Shown here one piece after another: positions 18,284-26,742 of a stretch of DNA of 64,000 nt. The stretch is from Allostella sp. ATCC 35155 (GTDB lineage Bacteria > Pseudomonadota > Alphaproteobacteria > ATCC43930 > Allostellaceae). The stretch spans positions 4,088,001 to 4,152,000 of the forward strand of contig AP019701.1 of NCBI GenBank assembly GCA_006738865.1, read 5' to 3'. Position 1 is the stretch's first letter. The number at the start of each line of letters is the position of its first letter. The notes beneath the pieces were generated by a model. The model saw only the letters and a list, made by a program, of their open reading frames with translations, had not been told where the DNA came from and made no database searches. The position numbers and the translations under genes are program-made.

Positions 18284-19477
18284 ATGATCGAACCACCGCC
18301 GGAAACCGCCGTTCCGCTTTCGCCCGGCGCACCTGCCGGGGGGGACGACCGGGCACACGCCGCCTATCTGCAGTCGATCCTGGACACCGTGCCCGACGCG
18401 ATGGTGGTGATCGACGAGCGCGGCTTCATCGAGCGCTTCAACACGGCGGCCGAGCGCCAGTTCGGCTATCGCGAAGCGGAGGTCGTCGGCCAGAACGTGC
18501 GGCTCCTGATGCCCTCGCCCTATCGCGAGCAGCATGACGGCTATCTGGCCCGCTATCGCCGGACGGGCGAGCGCCGGATCATCGGCATCGGCCGGGTCGT
18601 GATGGGGATGCGCCGGGACGGCAGCACCTTTCCCATGGAGTTGGCAGTCGGCGAGATGATGGTCGGCGAGGTCCGCAAGTTCACCGGCTTCATCCGCGAC
18701 CTGACCGAGCGGCAGCGCACCGAGGCCCGGCTGCAGGAGCTGCAGGAGGAGTTGCTGCACGTCGCGCGCCTGTCGACGATGGGCGCCATGGCGTCCAGCC
18801 TGGCGCACGAGCTGAACCAGCCGCTGACGGCGATCGCGAGCTTCGTGCGCGCCGGCCTGCGCTTCCTCGCCCGCCCGGGGGAGGAGAGCCTGAAGCTCGC
18901 CGGCGAGGCGATGGCGGGGGCCGGCGAACAGGCCGTGCGGGCCGGCGAGATCATCCGTCGCCTGCGCGACTTCGTCGCCAAGGGCGAGGCCGATCGCCGG
19001 CCCGAGAACGTCGCCAAGCTGGTGGAGGAGGCGAGCGCGCTGGCGCTGGTCGGGGCCAAGGAACGCAGCGTTCGTATCGACTACCGGCTCGACCCGGCGG
19101 CCCGCCTCGCCCTGGTCGACAAGGTGCAGATCCAGCAGGTCGTGCTGAACCTGGTGCGCAACGGTGTCGAGGCGATGGAAGGCGCCGCCCTGCGGCAGCT
19201 GACGGTCGGCTCCGTGCTGGAGCCCGGCCGGGAGACCGTCCGGATCTTCGTCGCCGACACCGGCAGCGGCCTGTCCCCGGAGGTTGCCGACCGCCTGTTC
19301 CAGCCCTTCGTCGGCACCAAGACGCATGGCATGGGCATCGGCCTGTCGATCTGCCGCTCGATCGTCGAGGCGCATGGCGGGCGCATCTGGTGGGAACCCA
19401 ACCACCCGAACGGGTCGATCTTCGCCTTCACGGTGGACGCGATAGAGATGGAGGAGACGGCGGCCGATGAGCCATGA
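18284..19477 (+). CDS. fixL: Oxygen-sensor histidine kinase FixL, soluble type
   Basis: 397 residues. A PAS domain (about 24-140) carries the FixL haem pocket: by alignment from memory with Bradyrhizobium FixL, H84 (in REQHDGY) is the proximal haem His, R90 and R104 (in IIGIGR) match R206 and R220, and R98 stands where H214 is. The kinase has the H-box [13 protein letters not shown] with H175 as phosphoacceptor, then N, G1 (VADTGSGL) and G2 (GMGIGLSIC) motifs. There are no TM segments, unlike the membrane-bound Sinorhizobium type. It overlaps fixJ by 11 bases. It should be active when deoxygenated and phosphorylate FixJ. Confidence 0.93.
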   Translation: MIEPPPETAVPLSPGAPAGGDDRAHAAYLQSILDTVPDAMVVIDERGFIERFNTAAERQFGYREAEVVGQNVRLLMPSPYREQHDGYLARYRRTGERRIIGIGRVVMGMRRDGSTFPMELAVGEMMVGEVRKFTGFIRDLTERQRTEARLQELQEELLHVARLSTMGAMASSLAHELNQPLTAIASFVRAGLRFLARPGEESLKLAGEAMAGAGEQAVRAGEIIRRLRDFVAKGEADRRPENVAKLVEEASALALVGAKERSVRIDYRLDPAARLALVDKVQIQQVVLNLVRNGVEAMEGAALRQLTVGSVLEPGRETVRIFVADTGSGLSPEVADRLFQPFVGTKTHGMGIGLSICRSIVEAHGGRIWWEPNHPNGSIFAFTVDAIEMEETAADEP

Positions 19478-20108
19478 GGTCGAGCGGACCGTGCATATCG
19501 TCGACGACGATGCCGGAGTCCGCAGCGCGCTGACCATGCTGATGCGTTCGGCCGGCCTCGACGTCGAGACCTACGATTCGGCGGCGCGCTTCCTCGAACG
19601 GGCCGCCACCATCGTGCCGGGCTGCGTGCTGCTCGACGTCCGGATGCCGGACCTCAACGGCCTGGAACTGCAACGCCTGCTGTCCGACCGCGGGATCGCG
19701 TTGCCGATCGTGGTCATGACCGGGCATGGCGACGTCTCGACCGCCGTCCAGGCGATGAAGGCCGGCGCCGTCGACTTCGTCGAGAAGCCGTTCGACGACG
19801 ACCACATCCTGCGGCTGGTGGAGGAGGCCCTGGCGCGCGGTGCCACCGACTATCGCCGCAGCCGGGAAGCCGCCGACGCCGCCATCCTGGTCGGACAGCT
19901 GACCCAGCGCGAGCGCGACGTGCTGGAGCGGCTGATCGCCGGACGATCGAACAAGCTGATCGCCTACGAGCTCGGGATCAGCCCGCGCACCGTCGAGATC
20001 TATCGCGCGAACATGATGGAGAAGCTGAAGGCGCGCACCGTTTCGGAAGCGGTCCGCGTCGCCATCCTGGCGGGCGTCCTTCCCCACCCGAATGGAGAGG
20101 GACGCTGA
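19467..20108 (+). CDS. fixJ: Response regulator FixJ (NarL/FixJ family)
   Basis: 213 residues. The receiver domain has the acidic pair at D13-D15, phosphoacceptor D57 in [12 protein letters not shown]87 region VMTGHGDV and Lys in FVEKPFDD. The C-terminal LuxR-type HTH (about 140-205) reads [15 protein letters not shown] and [18 protein letters not shown]. It is translationally coupled to fixL by an 11-base overlap and is the cognate regulator. The family activates fixK promoters. Candidate binding motifs sit in the gaps after this gene and before fixK. Confidence 0.95.
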   Translation: MSHEVERTVHIVDDDAGVRSALTMLMRSAGLDVETYDSAARFLERAATIVPGCVLLDVRMPDLNGLELQRLLSDRGIALPIVVMTGHGDVSTAVQAMKAGAVDFVEKPFDDDHILRLVEEALARGATDYRRSREAADAAILVGQLTQRERDVLERLIAGRSNKLIAYELGISPRTVEIYRANMMEKLKARTVSEAVRVAILAGVLPHPNGEGR

Positions 20109-20114
20109 CCAGGG

Positions 20115-20125
20115 TTTTCCCTTAG
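20115..20125 (-). promoter_or_regulatory. Candidate FixJ site (CTAAGGGAAAA on minus strand)
   Basis: TTTTCCCTTAG on the plus strand, in the 57-base gap between fixJ and the lone receiver gene. The same CTAAGGG(A/C)AA core occurs before fixK at 20736. Shared placement suggests a common regulator, most likely FixJ; this is pattern inference. Confidence 0.4.
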
Positions 20126-20165
20126 TTGCCGGGCCCGGTCCCGCGATGCACATGCTGCCGGAGCG

Positions 20166-20636
20166 ATGCATCCTCATCCTCGGCGGGGACAGTCTGTGCG
20201 GGCGCAACGGAGCGATCAGGCCGATCTCATCATCATCGTCGATGACGACGAGGCCGTCCGGCGCGCATTGACGCTGCTGCTCTCCGCCTACGGATGGAAC
20301 GTCGCGGCATTCCCCTCTGCGACGGCATTGATGGAAGAGGGGCTGCCCGACCATGGGCGCGCCTGCATCGTCGTCGACCAGGACATGCCCGACATGACCG
20401 GCATCGCCCTGATCTCGGCCCTGCGTCGGGCCGGCCAGGACCTGCCGGCGATCCTCGTCTCCGGTGGCATCGACGGACGACGGCACGTCGAACGGGCGGC
20501 CGCCGCCATTCCCTGCACGGTCTTCCTGCGCAAGCCGATCGATGCCGACCAGTTGCTCGGCTGCATCGGCCGCTGCCTGGGAGCGCGACCCGCATTTGAG
20601 CCAGATCAAGGCGAGAGCGACCGGCGGCTGCCATAG
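20166..20636 (+). CDS. Stand-alone receiver-domain response regulator
   Basis: 156 residues, a single receiver domain with no output domain. It has an acidic triad at D26-D28, phosphoacceptor D71 in VVDQDMPDMTG, a Ser in LVSGGID and Lys in FLRKPIDADQ. It resembles the FixJ receiver more than CheY. It lies between fixJ and fixK. Such proteins can act as phosphate sinks or competing partners for a kinase, so it may damp FixL-FixJ signalling. The start could also be the GTG at 20196. Confidence 0.85.
   Translation: MHPHPRRGQSVRAQRSDQADLIIIVDDDEAVRRALTLLLSAYGWNVAAFPSATALMEEGLPDHGRACIVVDQDMPDMTGIALISALRRAGQDLPAILVSGGIDGRRHVERAAAAIPCTVFLRKPIDADQLLGCIGRCLGARPAFEPDQGESDRRLP
20596..20609 (+). promoter_or_regulatory. 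FNR/FixK-type box TTGAG-CCAG-ATCAA inside 3' end of receiver gene
   Basis: Nine of ten consensus positions match. It lies in coding sequence, 27 bases before the receiver stop. Spacing of 41.5 points to a start near 20644, with CATAGAT as a possible -10, giving a 171-base leader for fixK. It could mediate fixK autoregulation, or be chance within codons. Confidence 0.45.
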
Positions 20637-20735
20637 ATCTCCCTCGAGGGCCCACCGTTCGGGGTCTCTTGGAGGAGGGATATCAAAGCCGGTGGCTGCG
20701 GAACGACCCGCCATCGCCGCCCTCCGTACTTCTAC

Positions 20736-20746
20736 CTAAGGGCAAT
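20736..20746 (+). promoter_or_regulatory. Candidate FixJ site (CTAAGGGCAAT) upstream of fixK
   Basis: Second copy of the CTAAGGG core, about 70-80 bases before the fixK ATG, a normal activator distance. Together with the copy at 20115 it supports FixJ control of fixK and of the receiver gene. Not proven. Confidence 0.45.
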
Positions 20747-20814
20747 CCACGAATTTCCGGGCCGGGGGACGGCCGGTACACCTCCACTCGTCTGCTGAAC
20801 GAGGGAGGAAGACG

Positions 20815-21507
20815 ATGCTTGCCACGACAACCCCGATGTCGCGTCCGATGGCCGTTCTTCCTCCCGCCGCCGGCCGGTCCGCGGGGACCGCACCCACGCC
20901 CCCCGCGCCCGGCGTGCCGCGTTCCAGCCTGAGCTTCGACCGCGGCGCGACCATCGTCCGCGAGGGCAGTCCCGCCACCCACTGGTACGAGGTCGTCTCC
21001 GGCCTCGCCCGCACCTGCAAGCTGCTCGCCGACGGGCGCCGGTCGATCGGCGAGTTCCTGCTGCCTGGCGACGTCTTCGGTTTCGAGCTGGGAACCGCGC
21101 ACACCGTCGACGTCGAGGCGATCTCCCCGACCTCCGTCGTCCGGCTCCCGCTGACCTGGTTCGGCGGATCGCAGGACAACATTCAATCGGCCGCGGCCCG
21201 GCTCCATCGCGTCGCCTTCGAGACCGTCGCGCGCAACAATGGGCGTCTCCTGTTGCTCGCCCGCCAGACGGCCCAGGAGCGTGTCGCCGGATTCGTCCTG
21301 GAGATGGACCGCCGGCTGCCGCGCAAGGGCAGCCGGATCGAGCTGCCCATGACCCGCCAGGACGTCGCCGACTATCTCTGCCTCACCATCGAGACGGTCT
21401 GCCGCACGCTGAGCGACCTCCGCCGCGCCGGGATCGTCGCCGTCGACGCGCAGCACGCCATCCTGATCCGCGACCGGACCGGCCTGGAGGCCGCGGCCGG
21501 GCTCTGA
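20815..21507 (+). CDS. fixK: Crp/Fnr-family regulator, FixK type
   Basis: 230-residue DNA-binding activator. A cyclic-nucleotide-binding-like fold (about 40-150) is followed by a long dimer helix and an HTH with MTRQDVADYLCLTIETVCRTL, whose E-T-V-C-R recognition helix fits TTGAT-type half sites. There is no N-terminal Cys cluster, so it is the iron-sulphur-free FixK type, not FNR. The ATG follows GAGGGAGGA. It is downstream of fixLJ with a 178-base promoter region and is the best local candidate for the protein that reads the TTGAC/GTCAA boxes in this window. Confidence 0.92.
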   Translation: MLATTTPMSRPMAVLPPAAGRSAGTAPTPPAPGVPRSSLSFDRGATIVREGSPATHWYEVVSGLARTCKLLADGRRSIGEFLLPGDVFGFELGTAHTVDVEAISPTSVVRLPLTWFGGSQDNIQSAAARLHRVAFETVARNNGRLLLLARQTAQERVAGFVLEMDRRLPRKGSRIELPMTRQDVADYLCLTIETVCRTLSDLRRAGIVAVDAQHAILIRDRTGLEAAAGL

Positions 21508-21524
21508 CCGACCGATCGCCGAGC

Positions 21525-21543
21525 GGTGGCCTCTCAGGCCGCC
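21525..21543. terminator. Short hairpin between convergent fixK and ubiA-like genes
   Basis: GGTGGCC and GGCCGCC arms (one G-T pair) around a five-base loop, overlapping the UbiA stop codon. There is no U-run. It lies in the only gap between the two convergent genes, but is weak. Confidence 0.3.
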
Positions 21544-22373
21544 GCCAGCAGGTAGGCCATGCCCGCGACGAGCGAGCCGACCATGACCAGCCGCTGGGCG
21601 CGCGCCGCATCGCCGACCCGGGTGGAAAGGCCGAGGACGGCCCCGCCGAGCAGCAGCACGAGCAACGAGGGCAGCGGCGCCGGCCGGACCAGCCAGGGCA
21701 CGAAGGAGATGGCGACCGCGGCGAGCAGCGCTAAGTCGGCGATCCGCCGGGCCTTGCGCGGCCCGATGCGCAGGGGCAGCGTCGCGGCCCCGGCCGCACG
21801 GTCGCCGGCCATGTCCTCGATGTCCTTGACCAGCTCGCGCGCCAGCGTGGCAAGCCCGGCGCACAGCGCGAGGCAGGCCGTCCCGACCTCGATGCGTGCC
21901 GGATCGAGCGCGCCGAACAGCACCGTCGAAGCGACGAGATAGGCGACGACGAGGCCTTTGCCGAACCCGAGGCGCTTGGAACGGACGGCATAGAGGGCGA
22001 GCAAGGCGCAGTTGACCAGCGCCACCGCCAGGCACCAGGGCGATGCGAGCGCGGCCGTCGCCACCGCGGCCGCGAAGGCCGCGACGGCCAGACGGCCGGC
22101 GCCGGCGGGCGAGATGGCCCCGGACGGGATCGGCCGGTCCGGGCGGTTGATCCGGTCGATCGCGGCATCGTGCACATCGTTGAGGGCGTTCCCGCCGATC
22201 GTGGCCAGGCCCGCCGCCGCGGCGGCAAGCAACGCCGCTGCCCCGACATCGCGAAGGGCACCCGACAGATGCGCCCCGAGCACGGCCAGCAGCGCCGCTG
22301 CGACGGCGGCGTGGGCGCGCATGAGCGAGAGCCAGGGCACGACCGATGCCCGCAGCGAAGCCCGGCCGGTCAC
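21534..22373 (-). CDS. UbiA-family prenyltransferase, DGGGP-synthase-like
   Basis: 279-residue integral membrane prenyltransferase with about eight TM helices. First Asp-rich motif NDVHDAAID, followed by RINRPDRPIPSGAISP; second motif VKDIEDMAGDRAAGAATLP. This combination is that of archaeal-type geranylgeranylglyceryl-phosphate geranylgeranyltransferases more than of UbiA or chlorophyll synthase. It starts with GTG overlapping the reductase stop (GTGA), so it is translationally coupled. The donor is probably GGPP from the synthase two genes upstream; the acceptor (lipid glycerol, quinone head group or other) is unknown. Last gene of the operon, convergent with fixK. Confidence 0.85.
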   Translation of the reverse strand: MTGRASLRASVVPWLSLMRAHAAVAAALLAVLGAHLSGALRDVGAAALLAAAAAGLATIGGNALNDVHDAAIDRINRPDRPIPSGAISPAGAGRLAVAAFAAAVATAALASPWCLAVALVNCALLALYAVRSKRLGFGKGLVVAYLVASTVLFGALDPARIEVGTACLALCAGLATLARELVKDIEDMAGDRAAGAATLPLRIGPRKARRIADLALLAAVAISFVPWLVRPAPLPSLLVLLLGGAVLGLSTRVGDAARAQRLVMVGSLVAGMAYLLAAA

Positions 22374-23593
22374 CGGAAGAGAAGATCGAGATAGAAGGCC
22401 GGCCGCGTCAGGGCGCGCCGCGGCAGGTCGTTGGCGATCATCGCACAGATGGTGTCGCGCACGCGGGCGCTGCGCGCCGCCCGGCGGATGGTGAACTCCA
22501 GCAGCGGTCGGACCCGACCGATCTGCTGCAGGCGGCGGCTCACCGCCAGCTCGTCTCCGACCTCCGACCAGATGGCGTCGTCGAAGGCACCGAGAGCGGC
22601 GGCGCTTGCCCCCACGCCGTCGAGCGCCGACTGCACGACGCGAACCGCACGCCTGGCCGAGAACATGGCGTTGCCGATGCCCTCGCCGGTGAAGGGATCG
22701 ACCAGCCCAGCGGCGTCGCCGAGCAGGAGGAACCCGGCACCGGAGCACGGCCGGCGCCGGCTGCCGAGCGGCAGCTGCCAGCCGACGGAACGCCCGACCT
22801 GGCTGGCCGCGGCGAAGCGCGGCGCCAGGAAGGGTTCCCGCAGCAGCGCCTGGAGTGTCTCGACGAGATGGACGCCGCGGCGCTTCATCGGGGCGTCGAG
22901 CATGCCGATACCGACATTGGCCCAGCCCCCGCCCAGCGGGAAGACCCAGAGATAGCCCGGCAGCACGGCGTCGACATAGTGCAGCTCGATGCGGTCGGAG
23001 AGCCCTCCGACGTCGCGGAAGTAGGCCCGGATGCCGGTGGCGGTGTGGTCGGGGTCATGGGCATAGAGACCGGCCTGCCGCGCGACGATCGAGCGATAGC
23101 CGTCGGCACCGATCACGACCCGCCCGCGGAAATCTTCTTGCCGGCCGGTCGCGAGGTCGCGCGCCCGGACACCACATGCTGCGCCGGCCTCGTCCCGCAG
23201 CACCGCCTCCACGACGACGCCCTCGCGGCTGTCGGCGCCCGCCGCGGCCGCCGCGGCGAAGAGGCAGTGGTCGAAGTCCGTCCGGCGGACGACGAAGCCC
23301 GTGACCTTGGCGGGATCGGAGGCCTGGGAGAGGTCGATGTCGGCGCCGACATGGTCCGGGCTGCCGAAGAGGATGTGATGCACCTCGACGCCCGGCAGGC
23401 CGCGCACGGCATCGACGAGCCCGAGCTCGCGCAGGACGGTCGTCGCCTTGCCGCTGATCGCGTCGCCGCAGACCTTGTCCCGCGGGAAGCGCGCCCGATC
23501 GAGCAGCACCGTCCGCAGGCCGCTGCGGGCGGCATAGAGGGCGGCGGTCGCGCCGGCGGGGCCGCCGCCGACGATGACGAGATCGTGGATCAT
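22370..23593 (-). CDS. Geranylgeranyl reductase family flavoprotein
   Basis: 407-residue FAD enzyme that saturates prenyl double bonds. FAD motif IVGGGPAGATAALYAARSG at the N-terminus, RFPRDKVCGDAISGK (the family Cys loop), the GGR substrate motif YLWVFPLGGGWANVGIG at about residue 215-231, and LLGDAAGLVDPFTGEGIGNAM. The ATG overlaps the stop of the upstream synthase (ATGA) and its own stop overlaps the UbiA start. The family reduces bacteriochlorophyll side chains, menaquinone or archaeal lipids. No chlorophyll genes are seen here, so lipid or quinone saturation is more likely. Confidence 0.9.
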   Translation of the reverse strand: MIHDLVIVGGGPAGATAALYAARSGLRTVLLDRARFPRDKVCGDAISGKATTVLRELGLVDAVRGLPGVEVHHILFGSPDHVGADIDLSQASDPAKVTGFVVRRTDFDHCLFAAAAAAGADSREGVVVEAVLRDEAGAACGVRARDLATGRQEDFRGRVVIGADGYRSIVARQAGLYAHDPDHTATGIRAYFRDVGGLSDRIELHYVDAVLPGYLWVFPLGGGWANVGIGMLDAPMKRRGVHLVETLQALLREPFLAPRFAAASQVGRSVGWQLPLGSRRRPCSGAGFLLLGDAAGLVDPFTGEGIGNAMFSARRAVRVVQSALDGVGASAAALGAFDDAIWSEVGDELAVSRRLQQIGRVRPLLEFTIRRAARSARVRDTICAMIANDLPRRALTRPAFYLDLLFR

Positions 23594-24463
23594 GGCGCCG
23601 CCGGAGCCGCCGCGGCGGCCAGCAGTTCGGCAGCGAACGCATCGAGGGCGCCGGGATCGGCCCCCGCCCGACGAACGGCCCGCGAAGCCCCGCCAGCAGC
23701 CCCGCGCCCGCGCGGCCGCCGCCGCCGGGCCCAGCACCGCCGCCAGGTTCGGCTGGCCGGCCGAGCGGTCGCCCTCCATGTCGGCAATGTCGTCGACGAT
23801 CTGGTAGGCGATCCCGAGACGGCTGCCATAGCCGGCGAGGGCGCGGCGGGCCTCCGGTCCGGCGCCGCCGGCCATCGCACCCAACTCGCAGGCCGCCGCG
23901 ATCAGGCAGCCGCTCTTGCGCCGGTGCAGCCGCTCGATCATGGCCGGAGCGATGGCTGGGGCACCATCGGTGCGACGCCCGGCAAGGTCGGCCACCTGTC
24001 CGCCGCACATGCCGGCCGGCCCGACGGCCCTTGCCAGGCAGGCGACCGCCGCAATTCCCATCCGGCGGTCGCACCCGCCGGCGATGTCGAAGGCCCGCGC
24101 GAGCAGGGCGACGGACGCCAGGATCGCGACCGCCTCGCCGTGACGACGATGCAGCGCCGGCTGGCCCCGCCGCTCCGCGGCATTGTCCATGGCCGGCAGA
24201 TCGTCCAGCGCCAGCGAGGCCGCGTGCACCATCTCCACGGCACAGGCGAGGTCGAGCGCGTCGGACTCCGCGCCGCCGACGGCGCGGCAGGCGAGCATCG
24301 CCAGGATCGCCCGCAGCCGGCGACCGCCGGCGAGCACCGCCTCGGCCATCGCCGACCGCAGGGCCGGTTCGCCCGGCACCGCCAGCAGTTCCACCAGGCG
24401 CGCATCGATCCGCCGACGCAGGCGGAGCGGTTCCTCGGCGGCCTCCAAGGAGAGCATCGCCAT
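23590..24463 (-). CDS. Polyprenyl (GGPP-like) synthase with apparent frameshift near the C-terminus
   Basis: Short-chain trans-prenyl diphosphate synthase making FPP or GGPP. First Asp-rich motif LALDDLPAMDN, then RRGQPALHRRHGEAVAILA as in CrtE; second motif YQIVDDIADMEGD. From ATG 24463 the frame is good to about residue 255 (NLAAVLGPAAAAARARG) but then becomes Arg/Gly-rich. The expected tail (GADPGALDAFAAELLAAA) continues one frame over and stops at TGA 23590, giving ATGA overlap with the reductase. The span is 874 bases, one more than a multiple of three, so one extra base lies in a C-run (23700-23703 or 23661-23665). Read as is, the gene fuses in frame to the reductase. Sequencing error or real mutation cannot be separated here. 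Confidence 0.8.
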
Positions 24464-24466
24464 GGC

Positions 24467-25453
24467 TCAGCACGCCCCTTCCGGCGAGAGGCGGGACAGC
24501 GTCGCGAACGCACGGTCGAGACGATCGGAGAGCGTGGCGGTGGCGAGCCGCGGGCCTCCCCCACCGGCGCCGGCGGGCTCGAACGCGAACCCGAACGGAT
24601 CCCAGCGGTTGCCGAGCAGGGCGAAGCGGTAGCGCAGGTCGTGGACCGTCACGCGCTCACCATCGACCTGCCAGACGGGCGCCCGCAGAAAGGCATCGAA
24701 CCCGGCCGGCAGCGCCGATCGGCGGACCGCTACGACAGCCGCCGCCCGCTCGTCGGAGACGACCGGATCCAGCGGCGTCACCACTCCCGCGACGGGCCGC
24801 ACCGCATACTGGGCGTAGCCGCCCGGCCGGGCGACGATCCCGCGCCAGCACCAGGGCGACAGCGGCTCTGGCACGAGATCGACGAGCGGCGCATGGGCGG
24901 TCGCCGCGACCAAGTCGGCCGACCGCTGGCGCAGCCCGGCCGCGACGTCGACATAGGCGACGCACAGGAGCAGCGCCGCCGCCGCGACGGCAGCCCGCCG
25001 CCGCGGCGATGGCGCCAATCGGGAGAGGGCGAGCGCAAGCACCAGAATGCCGGTCAGGACGGGATCGAGGACGAAGAGCAGCCCGAACTCGAAGCGCGCG
25101 TCGGACAGCGGAAAGAGCAACGCCACGCCATAGGCGTTGAGCAGGTCGAGCAGGATGTGGAGGCCGATGCCGGTCGCGGCGAGCACGAACAGGTGGCCGC
25201 CCGGCGCCCGCGCCCCGGCCAGCCGCACCGCGACGGCCAGCCCTGCCGCCATCGCCGGCAGGAGGATCAGCGAGTGGGTGGCCGTGTGGCGCAGCAGCGG
25301 CGCGCGCGCCGGGTCGAAGAGGGCCGCGACCATGTCGATGTCGGGCAGCAGCGACCCCACGACCAGGACGGCGGCCGTGCCGGGCCGTGTGCCCGAAGGA
25401 TCGGCCGCACGGGCGAGCACGAGGCCGGCCAGGGCATGCGTCGCCAAGTCCAT
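24467..25453 (-). CDS. Membrane protein of the YdjM/DUF457 putative metal-dependent hydrolase family
   Basis: 328 residues. The N-terminal two thirds has about five TM segments with the family's polar motifs inside them: MDLATHALAG, LLPDIDMV, RHTATHSL and HILLDLLNAYG. These His/Asp clusters suggest a metal site at the membrane. The C-terminal third is soluble (KVWQVDGE-like beta segments). No reaction is known for the family; some members are called LexA-regulated membrane proteins. It is seven bases from the permease gene and three from the prenyl synthase gene, so it may process the lipid product or its phosphate, which is inference. Confidence 0.8.
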   Translation of the reverse strand: MDLATHALAGLVLARAADPSGTRPGTAAVLVVGSLLPDIDMVAALFDPARAPLLRHTATHSLILLPAMAAGLAVAVRLAGARAPGGHLFVLAATGIGLHILLDLLNAYGVALLFPLSDARFEFGLLFVLDPVLTGILVLALALSRLAPSPRRRAAVAAAALLLCVAYVDVAAGLRQRSADLVAATAHAPLVDLVPEPLSPWCWRGIVARPGGYAQYAVRPVAGVVTPLDPVVSDERAAAVVAVRRSALPAGFDAFLRAPVWQVDGERVTVHDLRYRFALLGNRWDPFGFAFEPAGAGGGGPRLATATLSDRLDRAFATLSRLSPEGAC

Positions 25454-25459
25454 CGCCGC

Positions 25460-26710
25460 TCAGCCGGCCGCGCCGCGGAGGACGACCAGGGGATCGGTCG
25501 CCGCCGCCCGCCGGGCCGGCAACAGCGCACCGAGGCACGCCGTCGCGACGGCCGCCGCCGCGGCGATGCCGTAATGCCCGACCCAGTCGAACAGGAGGAA
25601 GCGGTTGGACTGGATGATCGGCCCCTGGATCTCGACCGGAACGCGCCCGAGCAGCCAGACCGCGCCATGTCCCAGGAGGCAACCGAAGATCGCGCCGGAC
25701 AGGCCCAGGATCAGCCCTTCGACCAGGAACATGCCCGTGACGAAGCGGGCGGGAAATCCCAGCGACCGCAGGATCGCGATGTCGCGGACCTTCTCCATCG
25801 TGATGGTCGAGACGATGTTGTAGACGGCCGTCCCCGACATCAGGAAGAGACCGCCGAGCGCGGTGAAGGTGACGCCGTTGAGCAGCCCGAAAAGGTCGAG
25901 GACGCTGCCATGGGTCTCCTGCCAGGGCTCGGCGCGAAAGCCGTGGTCGCGCTCGAGGCGGCGGGCGAGGCCGATCGACCGGTCGTGGTCGTCGAGCCGG
26001 ACATGGATCTGGTTGACGACGTTGGGCTTGGCCTCGAGCGTCTGGGCGCGACGCAGCAGGACGAAGCCCTGGGTCTCGTCGAGCTGCGGCACCCCGGTCC
26101 GGAAGATGCCGATGACCTTCAGGCCGATGCGGTCCTGCGAGGCGCCCTGCGCGCCGACCGTGTCGCGCATCGCGACGCCGAGCCGGCGCGCCAGCCCCTC
26201 GCCGAGGATGACGCCGTCGCGGACGGTGTCGAGGTCGGCCAGGGCGCCGGCGCGGAGGTCGCGATCGAGGTTGCTGACGCGGCGGTGCAGGTCGGGCTCG
26301 ATCCCGAACAGCGTCGCGGGCTCCGCCACGGTGCCGTAGCGCAGGACCACCGGTGCGCGCATCACCGGCGCGGCCGAGGCCGCCGGCTCGTCACCGAGGT
26401 CGTCCAGTATGGCGGCCACGTTCTTGATCCCGCGCACCGGAAGACGCGGGCGGACGCCGGCGACGGCCGCAAGCCCCTCCGTCGCCACCCGCTCCAGCGG
26501 CTGGGGGGCGGCAGCCCGCGGCTCGTCCTTGACGATGACGTGGGGGGCGACGTCGATCAGCTTGGCCACGAAGTCGTGCTGGAAGCCGCGCAGCAGCGCG
26601 GCGATGCCGATGAAGAACCCGGCACCGAGCGCGATCCCGGCCACGGCCGACAGGGTCTGCCGCGGCCGCTCGGCCAGATGCGCGGCCGCGATCTCGATCA
26701 GGAGCGGCAT
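25460..26710 (-). CDS. ABC exporter permease, MacB/LolC/DevC type
   Basis: 416 residues. One N-terminal TM helix (about 18-42, SAVAGIALGAGFFIGIAALL), a large periplasmic domain (about 45-285), then three C-terminal TM helices with the FtsX domain (ALGGLFLMSGTAVYNIVSTI, EKVRDIAILRSLGFP). This is a mechanotransmission-type exporter subunit. The matching ATPase and HlyD adaptor are upstream, separated from it by the RTX gene. The set equals DevBCA or MacAB-like tripartite exporters, which pair with TolC (not in the window). Candidate cargo: the prenyl lipid made by neighbouring genes, or the RTX protein. Confidence 0.87.
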   Translation of the reverse strand: MPLLIEIAAAHLAERPRQTLSAVAGIALGAGFFIGIAALLRGFQHDFVAKLIDVAPHVIVKDEPRAAAPQPLERVATEGLAAVAGVRPRLPVRGIKNVAAILDDLGDEPAASAAPVMRAPVVLRYGTVAEPATLFGIEPDLHRRVSNLDRDLRAGALADLDTVRDGVILGEGLARRLGVAMRDTVGAQGASQDRIGLKVIGIFRTGVPQLDETQGFVLLRRAQTLEAKPNVVNQIHVRLDDHDRSIGLARRLERDHGFRAEPWQETHGSVLDLFGLLNGVTFTALGGLFLMSGTAVYNIVSTITMEKVRDIAILRSLGFPARFVTGMFLVEGLILGLSGAIFGCLLGHGAVWLLGRVPVEIQGPIIQSNRFLLFDWVGHYGIAAAAAVATACLGALLPARRAAATDPLVVLRGAAG

Positions 26711-26742
26711 CGGCACCGGGCGGCCTCCGGGTACCTTCGACC

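Noticed and set aside
18284-19477. Loss of the haem-binding His in FixL
   Set aside because: I first took the His before IIGIGR as the proximal ligand, but recounting against the Bradyrhizobium numbering places the ligand at H84, which is present.
22370-24463. A single 697-residue fusion of prenyl synthase and geranylgeranyl reductase
   Set aside because: The stretch joining them is Arg/Gly-rich and unlike either family, whereas the other frame gives the normal synthase tail and an ATGA overlap. A one-base indel explains it better.
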